Notes: generated from the letters alone by a model not told the origin. 64,000 bases of DNA from Larsenimonas rhizosphaerae (GCF_023700005.1 NZ_JAMLJK010000003.1:1-64000); one strand, 5' to 3'; counted from the first letter of the stretch, positions 16,261-26,131 are shown. Numbers and translations: made by a program.

Positions 16261-16326
16261 ATCTCCAGCAAGGCATTCAACGAAGAATCATCTGAAAATA
16301 ATGATAATACGAAGAGGAATGACTCT

Positions 16327-17280
16327 ATGACGCGTCTATCTCACTGGTTTCTGGCTTCTGCTGCCACGGCAGCGTTGATGGCTGGTACTGCTGCACAGGC
16401 ACAAGCGCCGCAGCAGGACACGAGCCGCTTTGTCATGGTGACGCACGGTGTCCCATCGGACCCTTTCTGGTCAGTTGTGAAAAACGGTGCCGAAGCTGCT
16501 GCTGATCTTGTAGGTGCCGAACTTGAATATCGCGCACCGTCGACCTTCGACATGGCCAGGATGCAGCAACTGGTACAGGCGGCCGTGGCGTCCAGGCCGG
16601 ATGGCTTGATCCTCTCCTTCACGGATGAAAATGCTCTGGGCAGCGTGGTTCAAAATGCCGTCGATAATGACATCCCCGTCATTACCATTAATTCCGGTGG
16701 CGATGCGGCACGAAAATACGGTGCCCGGCTTCATGTGGGGCAGAGTGAGTACGAAGCAGGAAAGCAGGCCGCCGAGCGCATGCAGGAACTGGGCGTCAAG
16801 AAGGGCGTCTGCGTTAACCACGAACAAGGCAATCAGGGGCTTGATCAGCGCTGTGATGGTTTTGTTGATGGCTTCAACGGCAATGCCGAGCAGTTGGCGA
16901 CCACGTATGACCCTACCAATATCCGCAATGCCATCGTCGCTTACCTCAATGAACACAATGATGTGCGTGGTGTGCTGACCCTGGGCGCTCTCTCTGCGGA
17001 ACCCATGATTCAAGCCATGCGAGAGCAGGGTGCTACAGACATGTTTACCCTGGGCACCTTTGATCTCTCGCCAGGCATCCTCAAGGCTCTGGATGCGGGA
17101 GATCTGGATTTTGCGATCGATCAGCAGCAGTACATGCAGGGGTATCTGCCTGTCATCTTCCTGGATCAATTCGTCAAAAATGGATTACTGCCCGCAGGAG
17201 ATGTCGCCACCGGTCCTGGGTTTGTCACCAGGGAAAATGCATCTCAGGTCATTAAGTTGAGCAGTCAGGGCATCCGCTGA
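16327..17280 (+). CDS. Sugar/inositol ABC transporter, periplasmic binding protein
   Basis: 317 residues. The signal peptide ends near AGTAAQAQAP. The mature part is a type I periplasmic binding protein of the ribose/inositol group: FVMVTHGVPSDPFWSVVKNG, RPDGLILSF, IPVITINSGGD and DFAIDQQQYMQGYLP, the last being typical of the Peripla_BP_4 end region. Gene context with iol genes points to myo-inositol as ligand, by analogy with IbpA-type proteins; this is inference. It is first in the plus-strand operon. Confidence 0.85.
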   Translation: MTRLSHWFLASAATAALMAGTAAQAQAPQQDTSRFVMVTHGVPSDPFWSVVKNGAEAAADLVGAELEYRAPSTFDMARMQQLVQAAVASRPDGLILSFTDENALGSVVQNAVDNDIPVITINSGGDAARKYGARLHVGQSEYEAGKQAAERMQELGVKKGVCVNHEQGNQGLDQRCDGFVDGFNGNAEQLATTYDPTNIRNAIVAYLNEHNDVRGVLTLGALSAEPMIQAMREQGATDMFTLGTFDLSPGILKALDAGDLDFAIDQQQYMQGYLPVIFLDQFVKNGLLPAGDVATGPGFVTRENASQVIKLSSQGIR

Positions 17281-17334
17281 TAACTACCTGATATCAAGGG
17301 GTTCGGCGATACCGAACCCTGGGAGTCGATCGCC

Positions 17335-18465
17335 ATGAGTTCCACTGAAACGAAACAGTCGGTTGCGCCATCCGCGACTGATCGGGATGAGCGTATTCAG
17401 AGAGTCTCCTTCTGGAAAAGAGCGCTCAATCGTCCTGAGCTGGGGGCACTGGCCGGTGCCGTATTGGTTATTGCGTTCTTTATTGTCTCTGCAAGCGGTA
17501 CCGGTATGTTTACCCCGGCGGGTATTGTCAATTTTCTCGAAGTTGCCGCTCAGCTCGGCATTATTGCTACGGCGGCCGCCCTGCTGATGATTGGCGGAGA
17601 ATTCGATCTTTCGATCGGTTCAATGATCGGGCTGGCCGGCATCCTGATTGCCATCCCTGCCGTGGAATACGGCTGGCCGTTATGGGCGGCTATTCTGCTT
17701 GCGTTTGCCTGTGCCGGGCTGGTGGGCTGGATCAACGGTAATCTCGTCAATAAAACGGGCCTGCCATCCTTCATCGTTACCCTTGGCTTTCTCTTCATCC
17801 TGCGAGGGCTGGCAATTGGTGTCAGTCGGCTTCTGACGGGGCGCACCCAGATAGGTGGTATTCAGGAACATATCCCCGGTGACTGGTTTGCGTCACTTTT
17901 TTCCGGAGAGGTCGCTACGGGGTTGTTCAGCTGGATGGCGGCCAACGGCTGGATCGCCACCAACTTTGCGGGCAATCCCGTTGTTTCGGGTATCCCCGTC
18001 TCCATCGTGTGGTGGTTTGGGCTGACGGCAGTGGCGACCTGGGTATTGCTGTGTACGCCTTACGGCAACTGGATTTTCGCCAGCGGTGGTGATGCCAATG
18101 CCGCGCGAAATTCGGGAGTTCCTGTTCACCGCGTGAAGATTTCATTGTTCATGTTCACGGCCTTCTCCGCGACGATCTTTGCCTGCATCCAGGTAATGGA
18201 TACGGGGTCTGCTGACACCATCCGTGGGCTGTTGAAAGAGCTGGAAGCCATTATTGCAGTAGTAATCGGCGGTGCGTTGCTGACCGGAGGGTATGGCTCG
18301 GCCATCGGGGCGGCCCTGGGAGCACTGATCTTCGGCATGGTGCAGATGGGCATTTTTTATACCGGTGTGAACACCGACTGGTTCCAGGTGTTTCTGGGAG
18401 TGATGCTGCTGGTAGCCGTGCTTTTCAACAACTACATGCGCAAGAAGGCGATGGAGGCTCGGTAA
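17335..18465 (+). CDS. Sugar/inositol ABC transporter, permease (RbsC type)
   Basis: 376 residues with about ten hydrophobic segments. It carries the BPD_transp_2 signature with [16 protein letters not shown] near residue 85 and the C-terminal [20 protein letters not shown], as in RbsC-type permeases. It forms the membrane channel with the ATPase encoded one base downstream. The binding-protein gene ends 54 bases upstream. Confidence 0.9.
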   Translation: MSSTETKQSVAPSATDRDERIQRVSFWKRALNRPELGALAGAVLVIAFFIVSASGTGMFTPAGIVNFLEVAAQLGIIATAAALLMIGGEFDLSIGSMIGLAGILIAIPAVEYGWPLWAAILLAFACAGLVGWINGNLVNKTGLPSFIVTLGFLFILRGLAIGVSRLLTGRTQIGGIQEHIPGDWFASLFSGEVATGLFSWMAANGWIATNFAGNPVVSGIPVSIVWWFGLTAVATWVLLCTPYGNWIFASGGDANAARNSGVPVHRVKISLFMFTAFSATIFACIQVMDTGSADTIRGLLKELEAIIAVVIGGALLTGGYGSAIGAALGALIFGMVQMGIFYTGVNTDWFQVFLGVMLLVAVLFNNYMRKKAMEAR

Positions 18466-18466
18466 C

Positions 18467-19366
18467 ATGACAACTCAGACGCCCATGATCGAAATGCGCA
18501 GTGTCAGCAAGCACTTTGGCAGCGTCATTGCGCTAAGCAATATCTCGATGAAGGTCTATTCCGGTGAGGTCATGTGTCTGCTCGGTGATAACGGCGCAGG
18601 CAAGTCGACGTTGATCAAGACCCTTTCCGGTGTGCATCAGCCTACTCATGGCGACATGCTGCTCGATGGCAAACCCGCTCGTTTCAAGTCTCCTGCTTAT
18701 GCACTCGATGCCGGCATCGCAACCGTTTTCCAGGATCTGGCAATGGTTCCACTGATGTCGATCACCCGTAACTTCTTCATGGGACGTGAGCCAACCATTG
18801 GCTGGGGGCCCTTGAAGCGCATTGACTGGAAGTATGCCGATCGCATTGCCAAGGAGGAAATGGCCAGGATCGGCATCGATGTACGCGACCCCAGCCAGCC
18901 GGTAGGGACGCTTTCGGGAGGGGAGCGTCAATGTGTGGCGATTGCGCGAGCCGTTTATTTCGGCGCCAAGGTACTGATCCTGGATGAGCCTACGTCGGCA
19001 CTGGGGGTCAAGCAGGCTTCCGTAGTTCTCCGTTACATCGCCAGGGCTAGGGCTGACGGTCTTGCGGTCATTTTCATTACCCACAACGTCCACCATGCAT
19101 ACCCGGTAGCTGATGCGTTCACCCTGTTGTCACGGGGAGGCAGCCTGGGCTCCTTCCGCAAGGAAGAGATCAGTCGCGAGGAGGTGCTCAACATGATGGC
19201 GGGTGGTGCCGAGCTGGAAAACCTGGATGCAGAACTGGCCGAGTTTCAGCGAAATGACCGCGAAAGGAAGGCCGATGGTGCGCCTGCTCCCGGTCATTCC
19301 GAGTCGGTGGCAGCGGCCGGACATGCTGATGCTCCTGCCGGAGAGCGGCTGGCGAGTGACCGCTGA
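18467..19366 (+). CDS. Sugar/inositol ABC transporter, ATP-binding protein
   Basis: 299 residues, a single ABC domain. Walker A is GDNGAGKST at residues 40-48, the signature is [15 protein letters not shown], Walker B is [12 protein letters not shown] and the switch His is in FITHNVHH. RbsA and MglA carry two ABC domains; this single-domain form resembles FrcA-type systems and would act as a homodimer. The last 40 residues are a low-complexity Ala/Glu/Asp tail. The ATG lies one base after the permease stop. Confidence 0.9.
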   Translation: MTTQTPMIEMRSVSKHFGSVIALSNISMKVYSGEVMCLLGDNGAGKSTLIKTLSGVHQPTHGDMLLDGKPARFKSPAYALDAGIATVFQDLAMVPLMSITRNFFMGREPTIGWGPLKRIDWKYADRIAKEEMARIGIDVRDPSQPVGTLSGGERQCVAIARAVYFGAKVLILDEPTSALGVKQASVVLRYIARARADGLAVIFITHNVHHAYPVADAFTLLSRGGSLGSFRKEEISREEVLNMMAGGAELENLDAELAEFQRNDRERKADGAPAPGHSESVAAAGHADAPAGERLASDR

Positions 19367-19375
19367 GGAGTTGTC

Positions 19376-19616
19376 ATGAATGTATCAACAGCTCCTTCGT
19401 CGCTGCAGGCCCGGCATGTGTGAAGTTCACGTGGCTGATGTACCCGGATGCTGTGAACCTGGAACGGGTGACATCAACTCCCCGACCATTGCGCCAATGC
19501 TCAACGACATGAATGTCAGGACATTGTGGGTCTGGAAGGCTGGACTTCCGGCAGTGCAGAGCCTTGCACTCGATCGATTCCGGACCGCCTTCTCGCCTTG
19601 GATGAATGCCGTGTAA
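19376..19616 (+). pseudogene. Remnant of a hydroxypyruvate-isomerase-like gene (N and C ends only)
   Basis: A GAGGAG ribosome site and ATG at 19376 open a frame, MNVSTAPSSLQARHV, that stops at 19421-19423. In the +1 frame from about 19413, the sequence EVHVADVPGCCEPGTGDINS is the conserved C-terminal block of hydroxypyruvate isomerases (HxQ/VADxPGRHEPGTGEIN). It then ends LDRFRTAFSPWMNAV with a TAA at 19614-19616. Most of the TIM barrel, roughly 190 residues, is missing. Start and end are both preserved, so an internal deletion with frameshift is the simplest reading. Such genes occur as isomerases (IolI/IolH-like) in inositol loci. Confidence 0.65.
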
Positions 19617-19690
19617 TGGATGCTTTAGACGCCTTCATGTACTAGCTATCACTTGCCCAGTACAACGAGTTTGTAACGTGGGGAGACTTT

Positions 19691-21649
19691 ATGACGAACA
19701 ATAATACGCAACACCAACCGCTTGACCTTGTTTGCCTGGGGCGCGTGGCAGTGGATCTTTATGCCGAGCAGATTGGCAGCCGCCTGGAAGACGTAGCCAG
19801 CTTCGCCAAATATCTGGGAGGGAGTTCCGGCAACATGGCCTACGGCACCGCGAGGCTGGGGCTTAAATCAGCCATGCTCTCACGCGTGGGTAACGAGCAG
19901 ATGGGCAACTTTGTACGCGAGGAACTGGAGCGTGCCGGTGTGGATACCACCGCGCTTCAGGTCGACCCTGAACGCCACACTGGGCTGGTGCTGCTGGCCC
20001 TGAAGGATCGCGAAAGTTTCCCACTGCTGTTCTACCGTCGTGACTGCGCTGATATGGCCATCGACGCCGATGCCATCGACCCCGAGTTCATTGGGCGCTC
20101 AAAAGCCCTGGCGATTACCGGTACGCACCTTTCAACCGATACAACTCGGCGGGCATGCCGCAGGGCGCTGGACGCCGCTGCTCGTTATGGTGTGAAGCGA
20201 GTGCTGGATATCGACTATCGGCCCGTACTGTGGGGATTGACCCATCCAGGTGATGGCGAAACCCGTTTCATCGCTGATGACAAGGTCACCAGGGATCTTC
20301 AGCACTGGCTGCCTGACTTCGACCTGATCGTGGGTACCGAGGAAGAATTTCACATCGCCGGGGGCATGACCGAGACCCTCGAGGCACTGCGTGCGGTGCG
20401 CGAGGTGAGCAGGGCTACCCTTGTGTGCAAGCTGGGGCCCATGGGCTGTGTGGTATTTGAAGGTCCTGTTCCGGATCGTCTGGAAGACGGTATCCTGGTC
20501 AGGGGCGTTCAGGTTGAGGTACTGAATGTGCTGGGCGCCGGTGACGCCTTCATGAGTGGGTTGTTACGTGGCTGGCTGCGCGGTGAAAGCTGGCAAACCT
20601 CCGCAGCTTATGCCAATGCCTGTGGTGCGCTGGTGGTTTCCCGCCATGGCTGTGCTCCTGCCATGCCCACCGAGGACGAGCTGTTTGATTATCTGGCCCG
20701 CCGCGATGATGTCCCTCGCCCCGATATCGACCAGCGCCTGAATCACCTGCATCGAGTAACCACCCGAGTGCCTGCCCAGTGGCCTGAAGTACTGGGACTG
20801 GCATTTGATCACCGCCGTCAGCTCACCGATATGGCCCGCGAAGAGCATGCGGACAGTGCACGGTTGCCGGCGTTGAAAAAACTCCTTGTCACTGCAGCCA
20901 GAGAGGGCGCCAGGCTCGGCGGCTTAACGACTCCCGCCATTCTGGTGGATGATGTTCTGGGGCAGGAAGCGCTCAACAAGGCCAGCGGTCAGGGGTGGTG
21001 GATCGCACGCCCGGTGGAGCTGCCGGGATCACGGCCACTGCGCTTCCAGCACGGAGATGACCTGGGGGCCTGTCTTCGCCAGTGGCCGCGGGAACAGATC
21101 ATCAAATGTCTGGTGTTTTACCATCCTGACGATGATATCTCGCTGCGTCTCGAGCAGGAAGAACGGCTGCGTCAACTCTATCAGGCGGCCTGTATTTATG
21201 GACTGGAGCTGTTGATGGAAGTCATTCCTCCAGTGGACATGCCCAGTGATGTCAGCGTTTTGCCACGCACTCTGCAACGGCTCTATAACCTGGGCATTCG
21301 CCCCGACTGGTGGAAACTTCCTGCCATGCCGGATGCGGCCTGGCATGCCGTGTGCGAGACGATCAAGAGCGAGGATCCCTACTGCCGAGGCGTTGTGCTG
21401 CTTGGACTGGATGCGCCCATGGATGACATGAAGCGTGGCTTTGAAAACGCCGCCAAACACCCCTGCTGCAAGGGGTTTACCGTCGGACGCACGCTGTTTT
21501 CCAGCGCCAGTCGAGAGTGGCTGGCCGGGCGAATAAATGATGCTGACCTGATAACGCAGGTGGCCGGAAACTATGCCGAGCTGATACAGGCATGGCGTCA
21601 ATCAAGGCAGGCACAGTCGCAACCGCTGGTCCATTCGGAGGAAGCTTGA
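19691..21649 (+). CDS. iolC: IolC kinase fused to DUF2090 aldolase domain
   Basis: 652 residues. The first 340 or so form a PfkB/ribokinase domain: LGRVAVDLYAEQIG, the substrate loop GGSSGNMAYGTARLG and the catalytic NVLGAGDAFMSG with Asp near residue 284. IolC phosphorylates 5-dehydro-2-deoxygluconate. The rest is DUF2090 (from about LGLAFDHRRQL to KGFTVGRTLF). It is thought to replace the class II aldolase IolJ and split the product into DHAP and malonic semialdehyde. No separate iolJ is present here, in line with that. GGGGAG lies before the ATG. Confidence 0.92.
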   Translation: MTNNNTQHQPLDLVCLGRVAVDLYAEQIGSRLEDVASFAKYLGGSSGNMAYGTARLGLKSAMLSRVGNEQMGNFVREELERAGVDTTALQVDPERHTGLVLLALKDRESFPLLFYRRDCADMAIDADAIDPEFIGRSKALAITGTHLSTDTTRRACRRALDAAARYGVKRVLDIDYRPVLWGLTHPGDGETRFIADDKVTRDLQHWLPDFDLIVGTEEEFHIAGGMTETLEALRAVREVSRATLVCKLGPMGCVVFEGPVPDRLEDGILVRGVQVEVLNVLGAGDAFMSGLLRGWLRGESWQTSAAYANACGALVVSRHGCAPAMPTEDELFDYLARRDDVPRPDIDQRLNHLHRVTTRVPAQWPEVLGLAFDHRRQLTDMAREEHADSARLPALKKLLVTAAREGARLGGLTTPAILVDDVLGQEALNKASGQGWWIARPVELPGSRPLRFQHGDDLGACLRQWPREQIIKCLVFYHPDDDISLRLEQEERLRQLYQAACIYGLELLMEVIPPVDMPSDVSVLPRTLQRLYNLGIRPDWWKLPAMPDAAWHAVCETIKSEDPYCRGVVLLGLDAPMDDMKRGFENAAKHPCCKGFTVGRTLFSSASREWLAGRINDADLITQVAGNYAELIQAWRQSRQAQSQPLVHSEEA

Positions 21650-21650
21650 A

Positions 21651-23498
21651 ATGCATACTATTCGACTCACCATGGCCCAGGCGCTGGTCAAATATCTCGC
21701 GGCTCAGCGTATCGAGATGGCTGGCCGGGAGGTGCCACTGTTTGAGGGGGTGTTCGCAATATTCGGTCATGGCAATGTGGCCGGCATGGGTGAAGCCCTT
21801 TACCACGTACAGGATGAATTGCCGACCTTTCGTGCTCATAACGAGCAGACCATGGCCCACGCAGCCATTGCCTTTGCCAGAGCCAACGGTCGCAGGCGTT
21901 TAATGGCGGCGACCAGTTCGATTGGCCCGGGGGCGACCAATATGGTGACGGCTGCTGCGCTCGCTCACGCCAATCGCCTGCCGGTCCTGCTGCTGCCAGG
22001 GGATACCTTTGTCACTCGTGAACCTGACCCGGTCCTGCAGCAGGTGGAGCATTTCGGTGATCCCACCATCAGCGTCAACGACTGTTTTCGTCCGGTATCA
22101 CGCTATTTTGACCGCATTCATCGTCCCGAGCAGTTGTTGACCAGTCTGCCCCAGGCGATGGCTGCGCTGCTTGACCCTGAAAACTGTGGCCCGGCAACCC
22201 TGGCGTTGCCACAGGATGTACAGACCTTTGCCTACGACTACCCAGCCGCCTTTTTTACTCCGAGAGTACATCATGTTCGCCGCCCGCCACCGGATGCTCA
22301 TGAGTTGCATCAGGCGATTGCTGCACTGAAACAGGCCAGCAGGCCACTGATCATTGCCGGTGGTGGCGTGCATTACGCCGATGCCTGCGAGGCCCTGGCA
22401 GCATTTGCCATGGCGCGAGGTATTCCCGTCGCTGAAACTCAGGCCGGCAAGGGCGCACTGGCAGATAGCCATCCCTGTGCGACAGGAGCCATTGGTGTGA
22501 CCGGCAGCGCCGCCGCCAACCAGTTGTCGGAGCAGGCTGACGTCATTCTGGCAATAGGTACGCGGCTGCAGGACTTTACTACGGGATCACGGGCATTGTT
22601 TGAAAGCAGCGATAAAACGCTTGTTGCGCTTAACGTGGGCCGTTTCGACAGTCTGAAGCATCAGGCCCTTCCGCTGTGCTGCGACGCCCTGATCGGGCTC
22701 GAACAGATCGATGCCGCGCTGGGCGAATGGCGCAGTAGTGATGGATGGCGTGAACAGACCGGCACCCTCAAGCGTGAATGGAGTGACGCGGTACACCGCA
22801 TAACGGCAGATCAGGGGCTCGAGCTGCCCACGGATGCTCAGGTGATCGGTGCGGTCAATCGGCAGGCCCTCGACGATACCACCGTAGTCTGTGCCGCCGG
22901 TGGACTGCCCGGTGAATTGCACAAGCTCTGGCAATGCTCGGGGCCGGGCAGTTACCACGTGGAGTATGGCTTCTCCTGCATGGGGTATGAAATTGCTGGT
23001 GGGCTGGGCGTTAAAATGGCCAGGCCCGAGCGCGAAGTGGTGGTGATGGTAGGCGATGGCAGCTATCTGATGCACAACTCGGAGCTGGCGACCTCGGTGA
23101 TGCTGGGCCACAAGCTGGTGGTGGTAGTGCTGGATAACCGCGGCTACGGGTGTATCAACCGTTTGCAGCATGCCACCGGCGGCGCAGGATTCAACAACCT
23201 CTTGAAGGATTGTCGCGCTATCGATGCGGGGGCACCTGAAACCGACTTTGCAGCTCACGCCAAGGCGCTGGGCTGCGAGTCCGAAACGGTAAGTGGCATT
23301 GCGCAACTGGAGCAGGCATTGGTGCGCGCCCGCGCTGCTCGGACTACCTATGTGATTGCCCTTGAAACGGACCCATTACCCAGCACCCAGGAAGGCGGTG
23401 CCTGGTGGGAGGTCGCCGTACCCCAGGTCTCTGAGCGCGAAGCGGTCAATGCCGCTTACAAAGGCTATCGAGAGGCCAAGCAGCGCCAGCGCCATTAA
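21651..23498 (+). CDS. iolD: 3D-(3,5/4)-trihydroxycyclohexane-1,2-dione acylhydrolase IolD
   Basis: 615 residues of a thiamine-diphosphate enzyme. The N-terminal PYR domain has FGHGNVAGMGEAL and the catalytic Glu region in RAHNEQTMAHAAIAFA. A central domain is followed by the PP domain with GDGSYLMHNSELATSV and DNRGYGCINRLQ (GDGS...N cofactor motif, about residue 469). It opens the diketone ring to 5-deoxy-glucuronate, the substrate of IolB. The ATG lies one base past the iolC stop, with GGAGGAAG upstream. Confidence 0.95.
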   Translation: MHTIRLTMAQALVKYLAAQRIEMAGREVPLFEGVFAIFGHGNVAGMGEALYHVQDELPTFRAHNEQTMAHAAIAFARANGRRRLMAATSSIGPGATNMVTAAALAHANRLPVLLLPGDTFVTREPDPVLQQVEHFGDPTISVNDCFRPVSRYFDRIHRPEQLLTSLPQAMAALLDPENCGPATLALPQDVQTFAYDYPAAFFTPRVHHVRRPPPDAHELHQAIAALKQASRPLIIAGGGVHYADACEALAAFAMARGIPVAETQAGKGALADSHPCATGAIGVTGSAAANQLSEQADVILAIGTRLQDFTTGSRALFESSDKTLVALNVGRFDSLKHQALPLCCDALIGLEQIDAALGEWRSSDGWREQTGTLKREWSDAVHRITADQGLELPTDAQVIGAVNRQALDDTTVVCAAGGLPGELHKLWQCSGPGSYHVEYGFSCMGYEIAGGLGVKMARPEREVVVMVGDGSYLMHNSELATSVMLGHKLVVVVLDNRGYGCINRLQHATGGAGFNNLLKDCRAIDAGAPETDFAAHAKALGCESETVSGIAQLEQALVRARAARTTYVIALETDPLPSTQEGGAWWEVAVPQVSEREAVNAAYKGYREAKQRQRH

Positions 23499-23531
23499 TG
23501 CCAACAATATTCAATGTCAAGGAATTACGTT

Positions 23532-24434
23532 ATGCCAACCGTCACTTTGGGTATTAATCCGCTGACCTGGACGAATGATGACCTGCCCAGTCTGGGCAGT
23601 GAAACGCCTTTGGAAACCTGCCTGAAGGAAGGGCGCGAAGCAGGTTTCAGCGGTTTTGAGCTGGGCAACAAGTTTCCGCGAACGCCCGAGGCCCTGAACA
23701 GCGTTTTGCGTTCTCACGATCTGTCACTGGTATCAGGCTGGTATTCCGCGCGCCTTCTTGAGCGTAGCCCTGACGAAGAGATTGAAGCCATTCAGGATCA
23801 CATGCAGCTTCTCAAGCAGTGTGGAGCCAAAGTGATGGTGCTCTGTGAAGTTACTCATTGCGTACATGGCGATCAGCAGCGTCCGCTTTCCCAGCGACCG
23901 CACCTTGCCGAGGATGACTGGCAGCGCCTGCTGAATGGGTTGAACGTTGTTGGTGACTATCTTCAATCTCAGGGAATCCAACTGGTGTATCACCATCACC
24001 TGGGGACGGTGATCGAAAGTCAGTCCGACATTGAGCGCCTGATGGATAACACGGGCATGGGGGTGGGCCTGCTGCTTGATTTCGGTCATCTGCGCGGTGC
24101 CAATGGTGATCCGCTCGCCATTGCCCGGCGCTATAGTCAGCGTATCCATCATGTTCACTGCAAGGATCTGCGCTTTCCTGTGCTGGATGCGGTTCGAAAT
24201 CGGGATAAAAGCTTTTTGAATGGTGTACTGGACGGCCTGTTTACCGTGCCTGGAGATGGCAACGTGGACTTTTTGCCAACCCTGACCCTTCTGTGCGAAC
24301 AGGGCTATCAAGGCTGGCTGGTAGTTGAAGCCGAACAGGACCCCGAAGTTGCTCACCCGTTGACCTATGCTCGTCTGGGCTACCGTAATCTGCGTCAGCT
24401 TGCCGAACAGGCCGGTTTTGACATTGCCGACTGA
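23532..24434 (+). CDS. iolE: myo-Inosose-2 dehydratase IolE
   Basis: 300 residues, a xylose-isomerase-like TIM barrel with GINPLTWTNDDLPSLG at the start, GFSGFELGNKFPR, YHHHLGTVIES with metal-binding residues, and LLLDFGHL. It dehydrates scyllo-inosose to the diketone used by IolD. The ATG at 23532 fits the family start MPTVTLGINPLTW and has AAGGAA upstream; the ATG at 23514 lies before that site. It is 33 bases after iolD. Confidence 0.94.
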   Translation: MPTVTLGINPLTWTNDDLPSLGSETPLETCLKEGREAGFSGFELGNKFPRTPEALNSVLRSHDLSLVSGWYSARLLERSPDEEIEAIQDHMQLLKQCGAKVMVLCEVTHCVHGDQQRPLSQRPHLAEDDWQRLLNGLNVVGDYLQSQGIQLVYHHHLGTVIESQSDIERLMDNTGMGVGLLLDFGHLRGANGDPLAIARRYSQRIHHVHCKDLRFPVLDAVRNRDKSFLNGVLDGLFTVPGDGNVDFLPTLTLLCEQGYQGWLVVEAEQDPEVAHPLTYARLGYRNLRQLAEQAGFDIAD

Positions 24435-24467
24435 CACAGCCCCCGCGCCCTGTTATCTGGAGCCCTT

Positions 24468-24666
24468 GTGAAGACGTTATCCCACTATCTCGGCGGCCGG
24501 TATGTGACCGGCCGGCATCAGCGTCATGCACCGGTCTATAACCCGGCTACCGGCGAGCAGATTGCTCAGGTGGCGCTGGCCAGTGCCGACGAAACCCGCG
24601 ACGCGGTACGCCTGGCCCAGTGGCCTTCGTGAAGAAACCAGCCATTTCACCATGCCGACAATGTGA
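24468..24666 (+). pseudogene. iolA: iolA (malonate-semialdehyde dehydrogenase) with the middle deleted
   Basis: A GTG with GGAG five bases upstream opens the frame VKTLSHYLGGRYVTGR, then VYNPATGEQIAQVALASADE, the N terminus of MmsA/IolA. This frame stops at 24630-24632 after 54 codons. In the +1 frame from 24613, WPSGLREETSHFTMPTM and a TGA at 24664-24666 match the typical C-terminal end of IolA (RWPSG...EF.MPTM). About 430 of 500 residues, including the catalytic Cys, are gone. Both ends and the start signal survive, so this is an internal deletion, not a truncation. The gene position after iolE is the expected one. Confidence 0.8.
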
Positions 24667-24753
24667 GCTTGCCAATTATCAGGCCCCCATGAAGCGCCGG
24701 GCCCAGCCCGGCGCTTGCGCATTGTTCGTCCTGCCTGCCGGAGCGAAGACACA

Positions 24754-25881
24754 ATGAAAACACTTAATATTGGCCTGATCGGCACCGGCTTCATGGGCAA
24801 GGCCCATGCTGTTGCCCTTAATGCGGTTTCCAGTATTTTTGATCTACCTGCAAGGCCCGTTTGTGAGTTGCTCGCCGATGCTGATCTCGCCAGAGCGAAA
24901 AGCCGTGCAAGTGCCTGGGGGTTTGCTCGCGCCACTGATGACTGGCGTGCCCTGGTGGCGGACAGCAGGGTGGATGTGGTTGATATCTGTGCCCCCAACT
25001 TCCTGCACAAGGAAATAGCGCTGGCCGCCATTGCCGCTGGCAAGCATGTGTATGCCGAAAAGCCGCTTGCGCTTTGTACGGCTGATGCCGAAGAGATGGT
25101 GGAAGCGGCTGAAAGGGCTGGCGTTAAAACTCTGGTGGGCTTCAATTATATTCGCAATTCAGCCACTCAGCTGGCTCGCGAGATTGTCATGCGCGGCGAA
25201 ATCGGCGAGCTGGTTCACTTCCGGGGGCGACACAATGAGGACTACCTGCTTGATCCGCAAAAACCCCATGACTGGCATACCATGCGCGCAATGGCGGGCG
25301 CCGGGGCACTGGGCGATATAGGGTCGCATATTCTCAATATGGCGGAGTTTTTAACCGGGCAGCGTATTACTGAGGTGTGCGGTCAGCTGCAGACCGTTAT
25401 TGCGTCGCGGCCCGAAGCCGACGGTGCCGGTATGGCTGCCGTGGAAAATGATGATCAGGCTCAGGCCATGCTGCGCTTTGACAGGGGGTTGATGGGGAAT
25501 ATCGAAACGTCCCGGATAGCCGCCGGAAGAAAAATGGGCCTTGCTTATACGTTGACGGGAACCCGCGGGGCCATCGTGTTTGATCAGGAACGCATGAGTG
25601 AATTGCAGCTTTATCGCGCTGACGATGCGACAGGGCGGCGTGGTTTTACCACGTTGCTGGCAGGTCCCGAACACCCCGATTATGCCGCTTTCAGTCCTGC
25701 GCCGGGGCATGGCCTGGGCTATAACGATCAAAAGATTATCGAAGTGCGTGATCTGATCGAGGGGATCTTCGGCCAACGTTCCCTTTATCCCGACTTTCGT
25801 GAAGCTGCACGAGTAAACCGTCTGATTGATGCCATCGAGAAGTCGGACAAGACCCTTCAGTGGGTTCAGGTGGCGTCCTGA
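24754..25881 (+). CDS. Gfo/Idh/MocA-family dehydrogenase of the inositol locus
   Basis: 375 residues. IGLIGTGFMGKAHAVAL is the NAD-binding loop, AEKPLALCTADA the EKP motif with the catalytic Lys, and GALGDIGSHILNMAEFL contains the active-site Asp and His. It is only distantly similar to iolG in the same window. Second dehydrogenases of this type in inositol loci often act on scyllo- or D-chiro-inositol (IolW/IolX-like); that assignment is inference. GGAG lies ten bases before the ATG. It is the last gene of the plus-strand operon, before a strong terminator. Confidence 0.85.
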   Translation: MKTLNIGLIGTGFMGKAHAVALNAVSSIFDLPARPVCELLADADLARAKSRASAWGFARATDDWRALVADSRVDVVDICAPNFLHKEIALAAIAAGKHVYAEKPLALCTADAEEMVEAAERAGVKTLVGFNYIRNSATQLAREIVMRGEIGELVHFRGRHNEDYLLDPQKPHDWHTMRAMAGAGALGDIGSHILNMAEFLTGQRITEVCGQLQTVIASRPEADGAGMAAVENDDQAQAMLRFDRGLMGNIETSRIAAGRKMGLAYTLTGTRGAIVFDQERMSELQLYRADDATGRRGFTTLLAGPEHPDYAAFSPAPGHGLGYNDQKIIEVRDLIEGIFGQRSLYPDFREAARVNRLIDAIEKSDKTLQWVQVAS

Positions 25882-25996
25882 GGAGGTCTGTGCCGCTTCC
25901 GGATAAGTGTCCGGGCGTCGTCCCTGCTCTGACAGGTGGAAAGGAAGCAATGATGGTCAGACATCATGCAGATACAGCGGGCCGGTCATCAGACAT

Positions 25997-26033
25997 AAAA
26001 AAAGCAGGCCAGTAATAACTGGCCTGCTTTTTT
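25997..26033. terminator. Bidirectional terminator between the inositol operon and tRNA-fMet
   Basis: AAAAAAAGCAGGCCAGT pairs with ACTGGCCTGCTTTTTT over AATA. T-runs exist in both directions, so it can end the inositol operon on the plus strand and the tRNA on the minus strand. Confidence 0.9.
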
Positions 26034-26040
26034 CAATGTT

Positions 26041-26117
<77 letters not shown>

Positions 26118-26131
26118 TCAACTTGAGGTGC

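Noticed and set aside
19380-19616. An intact 78-residue small gene
   Set aside because: The first 13 codons are a frame-shifted reading of the true start region, and only the C-terminal isomerase block is recognisable, so a decayed gene fits better.
24477-25145. Minus-strand frame across the iolA remnant and the next gene
   Set aside because: It is antisense to the dehydrogenase at 24754; the plus-strand similarity to both ends of IolA explains the region better.
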